Positions 29,322 through 37,588 of a DNA stretch of 64,000 nt are shown here, one piece after another. The notes under the pieces are model-generated. The model was not told the DNA's origin. It made no database searches and saw nothing but the letters and a program-made list of their open reading frames with translations. A program made the translations under genes and the position numbers. Source of the DNA: Aeromonas enteropelogenes (GTDB taxonomy: Bacteria; Pseudomonadota; Gammaproteobacteria; Enterobacterales; Aeromonadaceae); assembly GCF_000819845.1 (NCBI RefSeq), contig NZ_CDCG01000017.1, positions 20,860 through 84,859 on the forward strand, in the 5' to 3' direction. The number at the start of each line of letters is the position of its first letter. Position 1 is the stretch's first letter.

Positions 29322-29798
29322 CTAGCTTGGCAAGCGGCAGAACAGGCGATATCGGGTAAAACTGACCCCGCCACGCTCCACACACTCCATCCCGGTCAGG
29401 GTAAAACCATGTCGTAAAAATAGCCCATAACTGAAGGCGCTGGCTTCGGTGGTCACCGCTTTGAGCCCGAGCAGGGGGGCGTTTGCCAACGCAGTGGTCA
29501 GCAGCAGGTTGCCAAGTCCCTGGCGCTGATGCTCGGCGCTCACATAAAGAAGGCTCAGCTGTCCGTCCTGGCTCAAGGTGACGAAACCCAGGGGCGTGTC
29601 GCCCCAGCAGGCGACCCAGCCGTGGTGCTCGCGAAGCTGATTGGCAAAGCCGGGATGATGGGCACCCAAAGCCCACTGCTCTACCTGCTCCGGGCTGTAG
29701 TGTTCGGGGCCTGTGCGGCGCACCGTCTGTTCGAACAGGGTGATGAGGGCGGGGATATGCTGCTCGCCCAGCGGGACGATATGAAGTTGCGACGTCAT
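29322..29798 (-). CDS. GNAT family N-acetyltransferase
   Basis: The 158-aa protein has the GNAT acetyl-CoA-binding motif A: LSLLYVSAEHQRQGLGNLLL (about 81-100), with Q-R-Q-G-L-G. The C-terminal strand SYGLFLRHGFTLTG is the usual motif B. The substrate cannot be read from the sequence. Its ATG overlaps the stop of the upstream YjbR gene by four bases (ATGA), so the two are translationally coupled. Confidence 0.85.
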   Translation of the reverse strand: MTSQLHIVPLGEQHIPALITLFEQTVRRTGPEHYSPEQVEQWALGAHHPGFANQLREHHGWVACWGDTPLGFVTLSQDGQLSLLYVSAEHQRQGLGNLLLTTALANAPLLGLKAVTTEASAFSYGLFLRHGFTLTGMECVERGGVSFTRYRLFCRLPS

Positions 29799-30157
29799 GA
29801 CTTGGCCTGAGGAGCCTGCGGGCGTTTTGCCTTGGGCAAGCCGGCGACGACCCTTTCATAGGAGTGGTGCACCCAGCCCTGCCAGAGATCCTCCGCCAGG
29901 GTGTCGCTCAGGGTGACCGTGTTCCAGTGCTGTTTGTTCATGTGCCAGCCCGGTTTGACCTCGGGGTGGAGTTCTCGCAGCAGCAGAGCCAGTTCGGGCT
30001 CGCACTTGAGGTTGATGGTGAGGGGCTCCGCCTGCCAGTCCACCAGCGCAAACATCTTGCCGGCGATGCGGTAGACCAGGATCTCCGGACCAAAGGGCGT
30101 GTCTTCGGTGGCGCCCGGCAGGGTGAGCAGAAACTGGCGCAAGTGAGTCAGATCCAT
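29795..30157 (-). CDS. MmcQ/YjbR family protein
   Basis: The 120-aa protein carries the YjbR signatures: LPGATEDTPFGPEILVYRI at 14-32, KMFALVDW, then NLKCEPELALLLREL and GWHMNKQHWNTV. The family has a CyaY-like fold and is suspected to bind DNA, without proven function. It is the first gene of a two-gene unit with the GNAT gene and is divergent from the alpha/beta hydrolase gene. Confidence 0.85.
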   Translation of the reverse strand: MDLTHLRQFLLTLPGATEDTPFGPEILVYRIAGKMFALVDWQAEPLTINLKCEPELALLLRELHPEVKPGWHMNKQHWNTVTLSDTLAEDLWQGWVHHSYERVVAGLPKAKRPQAPQAKS

Positions 30158-30275
30158 GGTGGGTTCTCGCGTAAGGGGTGATCCTGGTCATGGTTTGCGC
30201 ATATCTATCAGGGGCTTGCTTCTGTTACTATGCGCGCTGCCGAGTATACCCCCCATCACAGAAGGAGCCCATTGG

Positions 30276-31058
30276 ATGTTGTACCACAAGACCTTCGAGC
30301 TGGGTCCCGAACGGGATTGGGTGGTGTTCGTGCACGGGGCGGGCGGCAGCTCTTCCATCTGGTTCAGACAGCTGCGCGCCTATCGCGAGCATTTCAACGT
30401 GCTGCTGCTGGATCTGCGCGGCCACGGTCAGTCCCACAAGCTGCAGCAGGTGATCCAGGGCCACTACAGCTTTCGCGCCGTGACCGAGGACATCGTTCGT
30501 CTGCTCGATCATCTGAATATCCGCCGCGCCCACTTCGTCGGCATCTCTCTCGGTACCATCCTTATTCGCCATCTGGCGGAGCTCTGCCCCGAGCGGGTCA
30601 AGAGCATGGTGCTGGGGGGCGCCATCCTGCGCCTCGACATCCGCTCCCGGGTGCTGGTGCAGCTCGGTCGCCTCGGCCAGCATATCCTGCCCTACATGTG
30701 GCTCTACCGATTGTTCGCCTTCATCATCATGCCGCGCCAGCATCATCAGGAGTCCCGCAATCTCTTCGTGCGCGAGGCCCGCAAGCTCTGCCAGAAAGAG
30801 TTCAAGCGCTGGTTTCGCCTCGCCACCGAGGTTAATCCCCTGATGCGCTATTTCCGCGAGCGCGCCCTGCCCATTCCCACCCTCTATGTGATGGGGGAGG
30901 AGGATCACATGTTCCTGGCGCCGGTGCGCGAACAGGTGGCCCGCGATGCCAGCGCCTCCCTGATGGTGATCGAGCAGTGCGGTCATGTCTGCAACGTGGA
31001 GCAGCCCGAGCAGTTCAACCGCACCACCCTGGCCTTTCTCACCGCCCAGCGCCCCTGA
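30276..31058 (+). CDS. Alpha/beta hydrolase
   Basis: The 260-aa hydrolase has the oxyanion motif VFVHGAGGSS (18-27), nucleophile Ser91 in VGISLGT, Asp210 in GEEDHMF and His237 in CGHVCNV, a complete catalytic triad. The central part (about 130-182) is a helical lid. The frame is open from 30156, but the ATG at 30276 follows GAAGGAG and begins at the domain. Substrate unknown. A shortened copy of its 3' third lies 9.8 kb downstream (40566-40835), lacking residues of the lid. Confidence 0.88.
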   Translation: MLYHKTFELGPERDWVVFVHGAGGSSSIWFRQLRAYREHFNVLLLDLRGHGQSHKLQQVIQGHYSFRAVTEDIVRLLDHLNIRRAHFVGISLGTILIRHLAELCPERVKSMVLGGAILRLDIRSRVLVQLGRLGQHILPYMWLYRLFAFIIMPRQHHQESRNLFVREARKLCQKEFKRWFRLATEVNPLMRYFRERALPIPTLYVMGEEDHMFLAPVREQVARDASASLMVIEQCGHVCNVEQPEQFNRTTLAFLTAQRP

Positions 31059-31157
31059 ATCGGGCGCCTTGCGGTTGCCGGCCGCTGTGGTACTCAGCTA
31101 CTACCCGGCGCGCCGTGCGCTTCGCTACCCTGTGGCTCCCATTGATAAGGAGCCAAC

Positions 31158-31553
31158 ATGACCAAACTCATCCACACCATGATCCGGGTTCGCGATCTGG
31201 ATGCCTCCACCGGTTTTTACCGCGATGCCCTCGAGCTGGAAGTGCGGGATCACTTCCCCTTCGACGGCTTCTCCCTCACCTATCTTGCCAATGCAAAGAG
31301 CGGCTTCGAGCTTGAGCTCACCCACAATCACGGGCAGACCGAGCCCTACAGCCACGGCAGCGGCTACGGCCATCTGGCGGTAGCGGTGGAGGATATAGAG
31401 GCGGCGCATCAACGGTTGACGGCGCTTGGGCTCACGCCGGCACCGGTCAAGGGGATGGAGCACGAGGGCAACCTGCTGGCCCGGTTCTTCTTCGTGACCG
31501 ATCCCGATGGCTACAAGATTGAATTTATCGAGCGCGGCGGGCGCTTCGCCTGA
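31158..31553 (+). CDS. VOC family protein (glyoxalase I-like)
   Basis: The 131-aa protein is one vicinal-oxygen-chelate module pair and resembles lactoylglutathione lyase. The four metal ligands of E. coli GloA are at matching places: His6 (LIHTMIRV), Glu53 (ELELTHN), His72 (GYGHLAV) and Glu122 (YKIEFIER). It could therefore detoxify methylglycoxal-glutathione adducts, but other VOC enzymes share these residues. The ribosome-binding site is AAGGAG. A strong terminator follows. Confidence 0.82.
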   Translation: MTKLIHTMIRVRDLDASTGFYRDALELEVRDHFPFDGFSLTYLANAKSGFELELTHNHGQTEPYSHGSGYGHLAVAVEDIEAAHQRLTALGLTPAPVKGMEHEGNLLARFFFVTDPDGYKIEFIERGGRFA

Positions 31554-31578
31554 TGCTGAACTGGCAGGATGTACTTGG

Positions 31579-31609
31579 CGGCCAGAGGGAGATCCTCTGG
31601 CCGTTTTTT
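31579..31609 (+). terminator. Terminator of the VOC gene
   Basis: CGGCCAGAGG/CCTCTGGCCG arms with a five-base loop and six T. It abuts the 3' end of the convergent RHH gene. Confidence 0.95.
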
Positions 31610-31893
31610 CAGGCGGCGTTCCGAGCGGTCGCGGGGTTGGATTCGAGATAGATAAGGCAGGAGCAGCGCAGCAGGGAGGCAAAGTTGCCCATCTCCATGC
31701 CGTTGCCCTGCGCCTCCTGGTAGAGCTCGGAGAGAAACTGCCCCATGGAGCGCCCCTGGGCGTGGCAGAGCTGCTCGAGAATATCCCAGAACTTGTTTTC
31801 CAGCCGGATGCTGGTGCTATGGCCACAGATCCGCACCGAGCGGGTGGTGCTGGTGTAGTTGTAGGGATCCTGGCCGGAGAAAACGGTGCACAT
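31609..31893 (-). CDS. Ribbon-helix-helix domain protein
   Basis: This 94-aa protein resembles the RHH_4 type. The segment RSVRICGHSTSIRLENKFWDILEQLCHA (about 18-45) looks like the basic strand plus helix of a ribbon-helix-helix DNA-binding unit. A second helix (MGQFLSELYQEA) and SCLIYLE follow. It has AGGAGG before its ATG. It is separate from any toxin gene, so it is likelier a regulator than an antitoxin. Target unknown. Confidence 0.72.
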   Translation of the reverse strand: MCTVFSGQDPYNYTSTTRSVRICGHSTSIRLENKFWDILEQLCHAQGRSMGQFLSELYQEAQGNGMEMGNFASLLRCSCLIYLESNPATARNAA

Positions 31894-31914
31894 GGGGCGC
31901 CTCCTGGGTAAACG

Positions 31915-31941
31915 GGGAGGCCATGGTAAGCAAGGCCTCCC
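31915..31941. terminator. Hairpin between the LysR and RHH genes
   Basis: GGGAGGCC/GGCCTCCC arms with an eleven-base loop and no clear T-tract. It could end the LysR transcript or structure the RHH leader. Confidence 0.5.
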
Positions 31942-31969
31942 GTCAGGTCAAAGTTGCCAACCCGTTCGC

Positions 31970-32875
31970 TCACACGAAGTAGTGGGCAATGTCGAGGTAA
32001 CGCTGGCGGATATGCTCGATGAGCAGCCTTATCTTGCGCGGTGGCTGGCGGGTGAAGGGGTAGACGGCGTAGATGCCGAGCTTCTTGCCCACCCGGTCCG
32101 GAAACAAATCTACCAGCTCGCCGTTCATCAGGTCGTGATAGACGAGACAGCGCGGCACATAGACGATGCCGCGCCCCCCCAGCGCCGCCTTGCGCAGGGC
32201 CCCCGCGTTGTCGGTGCAAAAGCTCCCCGACACCGACAGCAGATAGTCCCCCTGTTCCCCCTTGAAGGCCCACTCCGAGGCCCCCGTGCTCTGGTAGGCG
32301 TAGCGCAGGCAGTTGTGGGTGAGCAAGTCTGATGGCTCGCGCGGCGCCCCGAAGCGGCGCACATAGGCGGGGGCGGCGCAGATCACCCACTGGGAATCGA
32401 GGATGTGGCGGGCAATCAGGCTCGAGTCATCCAGATAGCCGGTGCGAATGACCAGATCGAACCCCTCTTCCACCAGGTTGACGAAGCGGTTGTCCAGCGA
32501 CATCTCCACCGTGAGCCCGGGGTGCTGCTGGCAAAAATCGGCCACGGCGTCGGCGAGCAAGAGCTCCCCCGAGATGGTGGGCACCGACATCCGCACATGA
32601 CCGCTCACCTTTTCACCGAATCCTGCCACCGCATCGAAGGCGTCCAGTGCGGCGGCCTTCACATTTTTGGCACCCTGATAGAGCTCCTTGCCCGCCTCGC
32701 TCAAGGTGAGCCGGCGGGTGGTGCGATAGAGCAGCTGCACCCCGAGCTCTTCCTCCAGGCGCCCAATCCGCTTGCTAACCACTGAATTTGTCAGGGAATT
32801 TTGTTCGGCTACCTTGCTGAAGGAGCCGGCCTCCACCACCTGGGCGAAGAGAATGAGGTCGTCGGTACTGGCCAT
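31970..32875 (-). CDS. LysR-type regulator, divergent from the lactate operon
   Basis: The 301-aa protein has an N-terminal winged helix-turn-helix (SFSKVAEQNSLTNSVVSKRI, about 18-37) and a C-terminal effector-binding domain (about 90-300). The frame opens at 32947, but the ATG at 32875 (MASTDDLILFAQVVEAG) is the family start. It is divergent from lldP across 132 bases that contain a perfect TGAA-N5-TTCA dyad. The arrangement points to control of the lactate genes, probably with lactate or a derivative as inducer; this is inference. Confidence 0.85.
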   Translation of the reverse strand: MASTDDLILFAQVVEAGSFSKVAEQNSLTNSVVSKRIGRLEEELGVQLLYRTTRRLTLSEAGKELYQGAKNVKAAALDAFDAVAGFGEKVSGHVRMSVPTISGELLLADAVADFCQQHPGLTVEMSLDNRFVNLVEEGFDLVIRTGYLDDSSLIARHILDSQWVICAAPAYVRRFGAPREPSDLLTHNCLRYAYQSTGASEWAFKGEQGDYLLSVSGSFCTDNAGALRKAALGGRGIVYVPRCLVYHDLMNGELVDLFPDRVGKKLGIYAVYPFTRQPPRKIRLLIEHIRQRYLDIAHYFV

Positions 32876-32891
32876 ATTTGTCGATTTTAGG

Positions 32892-32908
32892 AATGAATGT
32901 TGTTCATT
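32892..32908. promoter_or_regulatory. LysR-type operator candidate (T-N11-A dyad)
   Basis: AATGAA-TGTTG-TTCATT is a perfect dyad whose central TGAA-N5-TTCA obeys the LysR rule T-N11-A (T at 32894, A at 32906). It sits 17 bases before the regulator's start and 100 bases before lldP. Confidence 0.6.
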
Positions 32909-33007
32909 ATTTCCATATATCGCGAAAAAGGAACAGGGTAAGGTCACGTTCGTTTAACAAAACAACAACAAGGTGCGCCCGTCGCACGACCTCTGGACAA
33001 GGATGCA

Positions 33008-34708
33008 ATGATGACAGACACCCTGTTGGCCCTGGTGGCCTTCTCGCCGATCGTGGTGGCCGCCGTGCTGCTGGTCGGCCTCAACTGGCCCGCCAAGCGC
33101 GCCATGCCCATCGCCTTTATCCTGACCGTATTCATCGCCCTGTGGGGCTGGCAGATGAGCCCGACCCGGGTGCTCGCCTCCAGCCTGCAGGGGCTTATCA
33201 TCACGGTGACCGTGCTCTGGATAGTGTTCGGCGCCATCCTGATGCTCAACACTCTCAAACACACCGGCGCCATCAGCGCCATTCGCGGAGGCTTTACCAA
33301 CATCTCGTCGGACCGGCGCATCCAGGCCATCATCATCGCCTGGTGCTTCGGCGCCTTTATCGAGGGAGCCTCGGGCTTTGGCACCCCGGCCGCCATCGCC
33401 GCCCCCCTGCTGGTGGCCATCGGCTTCCCGGCGCTGGCCGCCGTGCTGCTCGGCATGATGATCCAGTCCACCCCGGTATCCTTCGGTGCGGTGGGCACCC
33501 CCATCCTGGTGGGCATCAACAAGGGGTTGGATAACCAGGCCATCGGCCACACCCTGAGCGCTGGTGGCAGCAGCTGGGACATCTACCTGCAGCAGGTGAC
33601 CACCAACGTGGCCCTCATTCACGCCACCGTCGGCACCCTGATGCCGGTGCTGATGGTGATGATGCTGACCCGCTTCTTCGGCCGCAATCGCAGCTGGACC
33701 GAGGGGCTCTCCATCCTGCCGTTCGCGATTTTCGCCGGACTCGCCTTCACCGTGCCTTATGCCCTGACCGGCATGCTGCTCGGCCCCGAGTTCCCGTCCC
33801 TCATCGGCGGCCTGGTGGGGCTGGCCCTGGTGGTGACGGCGGCGCGCCACGGTTTTCTGGTGCCCAAGAACACCTGGGATTTCGCTCCCGAGAAAGAGTG
33901 GCCCGCCGAGTGGCTGGGATCCCTCAAGCTCGATCTCAAAGAGGCCGCCGGCCGCCCCATGTCCCTGCTGCTGGCCTGGCTCCCCTATGTGGCGCTGGCG
34001 CTCCTGCTGGTGGCGAGCCGGGTGAGCCCGGAGTTCAAGGCGAGCCTGTTGTCGGTGAGCCTCGCCTTCACCGATCTGCTGGGAGAGAAGGGGGTCAGCG
34101 CCTCCATTGAGCCGCTCTACCTGCCGGGGGGCCTGCTGGTGCTCTGCGCCCTGCTCGCCACCCTCATTCAGGCCCGCGCCCTGGCGCCCCTCGGCCGCGC
34201 CGTGAGCGAGTCGAGCCGCACCCTGATCGGCGCCGGCTTCGTGCTGATTTTCACCGTGCCCATGGTGCGCATCTTCATCAACTCCGGCGTCAACGGGGCG
34301 GATCTCGCCAGCATGCCGGTGACCACCGCCAACTTTGCCGCCGGGCTGGTGGGGGAGTTTTTCCCGGCCCTGAGCGCCACTATCGGCGCGCTGGGGGCCT
34401 TTATCGCCGGCTCCAACACGGTGTCGAACATGATGTTCAGCCAGTTCCAGTTCGAGGTGGCCCAGACCCTCGGCGTCTCCACCGCCGCCATGCTGGCGCT
34501 GCAGGCGGTCGGTGCGGCGGCTGGCAACATGATTGCCATCCACAACGTGGTGGCGGCCTCGGCTACTGTGGGCCTCTTGGGCCGCGAGGGGGCGACGCTG
34601 CGCAAGACGGCGCTGCCGACCCTCTACTACCTGCTGGCCACCGGCCTTATCGGTTTGGCGCTCATGTACAGCTTCCACGTCTCGGACGCACTGCTGCAGT
34701 TGAAGTAA
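33008..34708 (+). CDS. lldP: L-lactate permease
   Basis: LldP imports lactate with protons. The 566-aa polytopic protein has some twelve to fourteen hydrophobic segments and family motifs: [20 protein letters not shown], then [14 protein letters not shown] and the C-terminal [14 protein letters not shown]. Two ATGs lie at 33008 and 33011; both follow AAGGATGC, and the choice is arbitrary. It is the first gene of lldP-lldE-lldF-lldG-dld-II, with gaps of only a few bases or overlaps, and is divergent from the LysR gene. Confidence 0.95.
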   Translation: MMTDTLLALVAFSPIVVAAVLLVGLNWPAKRAMPIAFILTVFIALWGWQMSPTRVLASSLQGLIITVTVLWIVFGAILMLNTLKHTGAISAIRGGFTNISSDRRIQAIIIAWCFGAFIEGASGFGTPAAIAAPLLVAIGFPALAAVLLGMMIQSTPVSFGAVGTPILVGINKGLDNQAIGHTLSAGGSSWDIYLQQVTTNVALIHATVGTLMPVLMVMMLTRFFGRNRSWTEGLSILPFAIFAGLAFTVPYALTGMLLGPEFPSLIGGLVGLALVVTAARHGFLVPKNTWDFAPEKEWPAEWLGSLKLDLKEAAGRPMSLLLAWLPYVALALLLVASRVSPEFKASLLSVSLAFTDLLGEKGVSASIEPLYLPGGLLVLCALLATLIQARALAPLGRAVSESSRTLIGAGFVLIFTVPMVRIFINSGVNGADLASMPVTTANFAAGLVGEFFPALSATIGALGAFIAGSNTVSNMMFSQFQFEVAQTLGVSTAAMLALQAVGAAAGNMIAIHNVVAASATVGLLGREGATLRKTALPTLYYLLATGLIGLALMYSFHVSDALLQLK

Positions 34709-34721
34709 AGGAGAGCAAGTG

Positions 34722-35513
34722 ATGAAGGTAATGCGGGTCTATCCGGCCAAGCCGGCCGATGTCTATCTCTACGCCACCTGTCTGGTGGACCTGTTCGATC
34801 CGGTGGCGGGGCTCGATGCCATCGCCCTGCTCGAGCGGGAAGGGATAAGGGTACACTTTGTCGAGAAGCAGACCTGCTGCGGCCAGCCGGCCTACACCTC
34901 GGGTCACGAGGAGGAGGCGCGCAAGGTGGCGAAAAGCCAGATGGCGCTCTTCCCCGAGCCCTGGCCCGTGGTGGTGCTGTCGGGCTCCTGCGGCGGCATG
35001 ATGCACCACCACTATGCGCGCCTCTTCCCGGACAGCCCCGAGGTGGCAGCGTTTTGCGAGCGGGTGTTCGAGCTCACCGAGTTTCTGGCCCGGGTCTGCC
35101 GGGTGCGCTGGCGCGCCGTGGGGGAGGCGAGCATCGTCATGCACACCTCCTGCTCGGCCCGGCGCGAGATGCAGGTGCACACCACGGCCCGCAGCCTGCT
35201 GGGGCAGCTCGAGGGCGTCACCTTGCACGAGCAGGCCTACGAGAGCGAGTGCTGCGGCTTTGGCGGCACCTTCTCGGTGCGCCATCCCCACATCAGCCAG
35301 GCCATGGTGGAGGACAAGACCCGCCACCTGCTGGCCACCGGCGCCGATACCCTGGTGAGTGCCGACTGGGGGTGCCTCCTAAACATCAAGGGATCCCTGG
35401 CCTATCAGGGCAAGACGCTCCCCGCCACCCATCTGGCGAGCTTCCTGCTCGCCCATAGCGAGCCGGTGGCTCAGGGCTTACAAGCGCAAAAACAGGGGGC
35501 CCATCATGAGTGA
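34722..35513 (+). CDS. lldE: L-lactate dehydrogenase subunit LldE (LutA/YkgE)
   Basis: LldE, LldF and LldG together oxidise L-lactate to pyruvate. The 263-aa protein carries two CCG-type cysteine-rich domains: YATCLVD and TCCGQPAY in the first, HTSCSARREM and ECCGFGGTFSV in the second. These bind an iron-sulfur cluster or act in redox transfer. I chose the ATG at 34722, with AAAGGAG eight bases upstream; the GTG just before it is possible. The stop overlaps lldF by eight bases. Confidence 0.93.
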   Translation: MKVMRVYPAKPADVYLYATCLVDLFDPVAGLDAIALLEREGIRVHFVEKQTCCGQPAYTSGHEEEARKVAKSQMALFPEPWPVVVLSGSCGGMMHHHYARLFPDSPEVAAFCERVFELTEFLARVCRVRWRAVGEASIVMHTSCSARREMQVHTTARSLLGQLEGVTLHEQAYESECCGFGGTFSVRHPHISQAMVEDKTRHLLATGADTLVSADWGCLLNIKGSLAYQGKTLPATHLASFLLAHSEPVAQGLQAQKQGAHHE

Positions 35514-36942
35514 TCACGCCAAGTATTCGCCGCGCCGCTTCCATCCCCAGGCCGAGGCGGCCCTGGCCGACCCCGTGCTGCGCCAGAACTTTCGCGGCGC
35601 CATGGATTATCTGCGCGCCAAGCGCCGGGATGCCTTCGCCGACCCGCAGGAAGAAGCGGCGGTACGCGATGCGGCGGAGCAAATTCGCCAGCGCTGCCTC
35701 TCGCGCCTGCCGGAACTGCTGGAGCAGCTCGAAGCCAACTGCGAGCGCAACGGCATCCGGGTGCACTGGGCCCAGACGCCGGCCGAGGCCAACGCCATCA
35801 TTCTGGGGATCGCCCAGCAACACGGGGTGAGCACCATCGTCAAGGGCAAGTCCATGGTGAGCGAGGAGGTGGGCTTCAACCACGAAATGGCGCGCCACGG
35901 CATTCGCTGTCTTGAGAGCGACATGGGGGAGTTTATCGTCCAGCTCGACGGCGACACTCCGTCCCACATCATCATGCCCGCCATCCACAAGAACAAGCAG
36001 GAGGTGAGCGATACCTTCGCAAGCAACCTGGAAGGCTTCACCCCCACCACCGATGTGGACGCCCTGATCCAGACCGGGCGGCGGGCCCTTCGCGAAGAGT
36101 TTCGCCGCGCCGGCATGGGGCTCTCGGGGGTGAATTTCGCGGTGGCAGAGACCGGCAGCCTGTGTCTGGTGGAGAACGAGGGCAACGGGCGCATGTGCAC
36201 CACGGTACCGAAAGTGCACGTGGCCATCACCGGCATTGAGAAGGTAGTGGAATTTTTATCCGATGTGCCGCCGCTCTACAGCGCCCTGACCCGTTCGGCC
36301 ACCGGCCAGGCCATCACCACCTATTTCAACGTCATCAGCGGCCCGCGCCGGGCAGGGGAGCTGGACGGCCCGGACGAGGTGCACCTGGTGCTGCTGGACA
36401 ACGGCCGCAGCCAGGCTTACCGGGACGAGGAGCTGCGCAAGACCTTGCAGTGCATCCGCTGCGGCGCCTGCATGAACCACTGCCCGGTCTACACCCGCAT
36501 CGGCGGTCACGCCTACGGCACCATCTACCCGGGCCCCATCGGCAAGATAGTCTCCCCCCACCTGCTGGGGCTCGACAGCACCCAGGATCTGGTGACCGCA
36601 TCGAGCCTGTGCGGTGCCTGCGGCGAGGTGTGCCCGGTGCGCATCCCCATTCCCGACATGCTGCAGCGCCTGCGCCGGGAGGCCAAGCACGACGCACAGC
36701 CCGGCCACGAACCACTGGCGGGGCAGGGGGCGGCCAAGAGCCGGCTAGAGACCCTTGCCATGCAGGGCTTTGCCTTTGCCGCCACCCACCCGCGCCTCTA
36801 TCACGCCGCGACCGGTGTGGCCGGTCGCCTGCGGGGCTTGATGCCCAAACACCTGGGCCCCTGGACCCAGTGCCGCGAAGCCCCCAAACCCGCCCCCCAG
36901 AGCCTGCACGCCCTGCTGCGCCAGAAGAAGAAGGAGTCCTGA
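35506..36942 (+). CDS. lldF: L-lactate dehydrogenase iron-sulfur subunit LldF (LutB/YkgF)
   Basis: The 478-aa protein has an N-terminal LUD-type domain (about 40-290; motifs VKGKSMVSEE and GFTPTTDVDALI). Two 4Fe-4S motifs follow: Cys316, Cys319, Cys322 and Cys326 (CIRCGACMNHCP), and Cys369, Cys372 and Cys376 (CGACGEVCP) completed by the Cys of the partner motif. It is the electron-transfer subunit. The ATG overlaps the end of lldE, and lldG starts one base after its stop. Confidence 0.95.
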   Translation: MSDHAKYSPRRFHPQAEAALADPVLRQNFRGAMDYLRAKRRDAFADPQEEAAVRDAAEQIRQRCLSRLPELLEQLEANCERNGIRVHWAQTPAEANAIILGIAQQHGVSTIVKGKSMVSEEVGFNHEMARHGIRCLESDMGEFIVQLDGDTPSHIIMPAIHKNKQEVSDTFASNLEGFTPTTDVDALIQTGRRALREEFRRAGMGLSGVNFAVAETGSLCLVENEGNGRMCTTVPKVHVAITGIEKVVEFLSDVPPLYSALTRSATGQAITTYFNVISGPRRAGELDGPDEVHLVLLDNGRSQAYRDEELRKTLQCIRCGACMNHCPVYTRIGGHAYGTIYPGPIGKIVSPHLLGLDSTQDLVTASSLCGACGEVCPVRIPIPDMLQRLRREAKHDAQPGHEPLAGQGAAKSRLETLAMQGFAFAATHPRLYHAATGVAGRLRGLMPKHLGPWTQCREAPKPAPQSLHALLRQKKKES

Positions 36943-36943
36943 G

Positions 36944-37588
36944 ATGTCGAGCAAAGAGGCCATATTAAGCCGCCTGCGCGGCGCCGCTACCCCCATCGCC
37001 CACGCACCGCACACCTGGCAGCCCTGGCGCGGGGCCGACGACAACGCGCGGCGCGAGCGCTTTGTTGCCGGGATCAGCGCCAGCCACGCCGAGATCCTCA
37101 CCGTCAAGGAGGAAACACTGGCCCGGGATCTGGCCGCCTGGCTGGATAGGGAAGGCGTGACGAGTCTGGCCTGTGGCCAGGGCGGCCGCTGGCAGGCGGC
37201 GGTCGCGGCCGCCTGCGCCGGGCGCTCTGTGCTGACCCCCTCTGGCGAGTTCGCGAGCTGGAAAGACGATCTGTTTGATGCCTGTCAGGCGGGCATCACC
37301 CACTGCGCGGGGGCCATCGCCGATACCGGGACGCTGGTGTTGCTGCCCGATAGCGGCGAGCCGCGCACCTTATCACTGGTCCCCCCCTGCCATATCGCGT
37401 TGCTGGCGGCCTCCACCGTTGCCGACAACCTGGCGGGGCTGGTGGACGCCGGGCGCTGGCAGCAGGCCATGCCCACCAATCTGCTGCTGGTCTCCGGCCC
37501 CTCCAAGACCGCCGACATCCAGCAGACCCTGGCCTACGGCGCCCACGGCCCGAGTCGCCTCTTGGTGGTGCTGGTGGAGGATTGCTGA
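36944..37588 (+). CDS. lldG: L-lactate dehydrogenase subunit LldG (LutC/YkgG)
   Basis: The 214-aa protein is an LUD-domain protein; the core (about 90-213) includes ITHCAGAIADTGTLVLLP and PSKTADIQQTLAYGAHGPSRL, the family's terminal signature. It completes the L-lactate oxidising complex. Its ATG begins one base after the lldF stop. Its stop TGA shares its A with the start of dld-II, so translation is coupled. Confidence 0.93.
   Translation: MSSKEAILSRLRGAATPIAHAPHTWQPWRGADDNARRERFVAGISASHAEILTVKEETLARDLAAWLDREGVTSLACGQGGRWQAAVAAACAGRSVLTPSGEFASWKDDLFDACQAGITHCAGAIADTGTLVLLPDSGEPRTLSLVPPCHIALLAASTVADNLAGLVDAGRWQQAMPTNLLLVSGPSKTADIQQTLAYGAHGPSRLLVVLVEDC

Noticed and set aside
32954..34678. 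574-codon open frame opposite lldP
   Set aside because: Low-complexity Gly/Gln/His/Glu sequence typical of a mirror of a membrane-protein gene.
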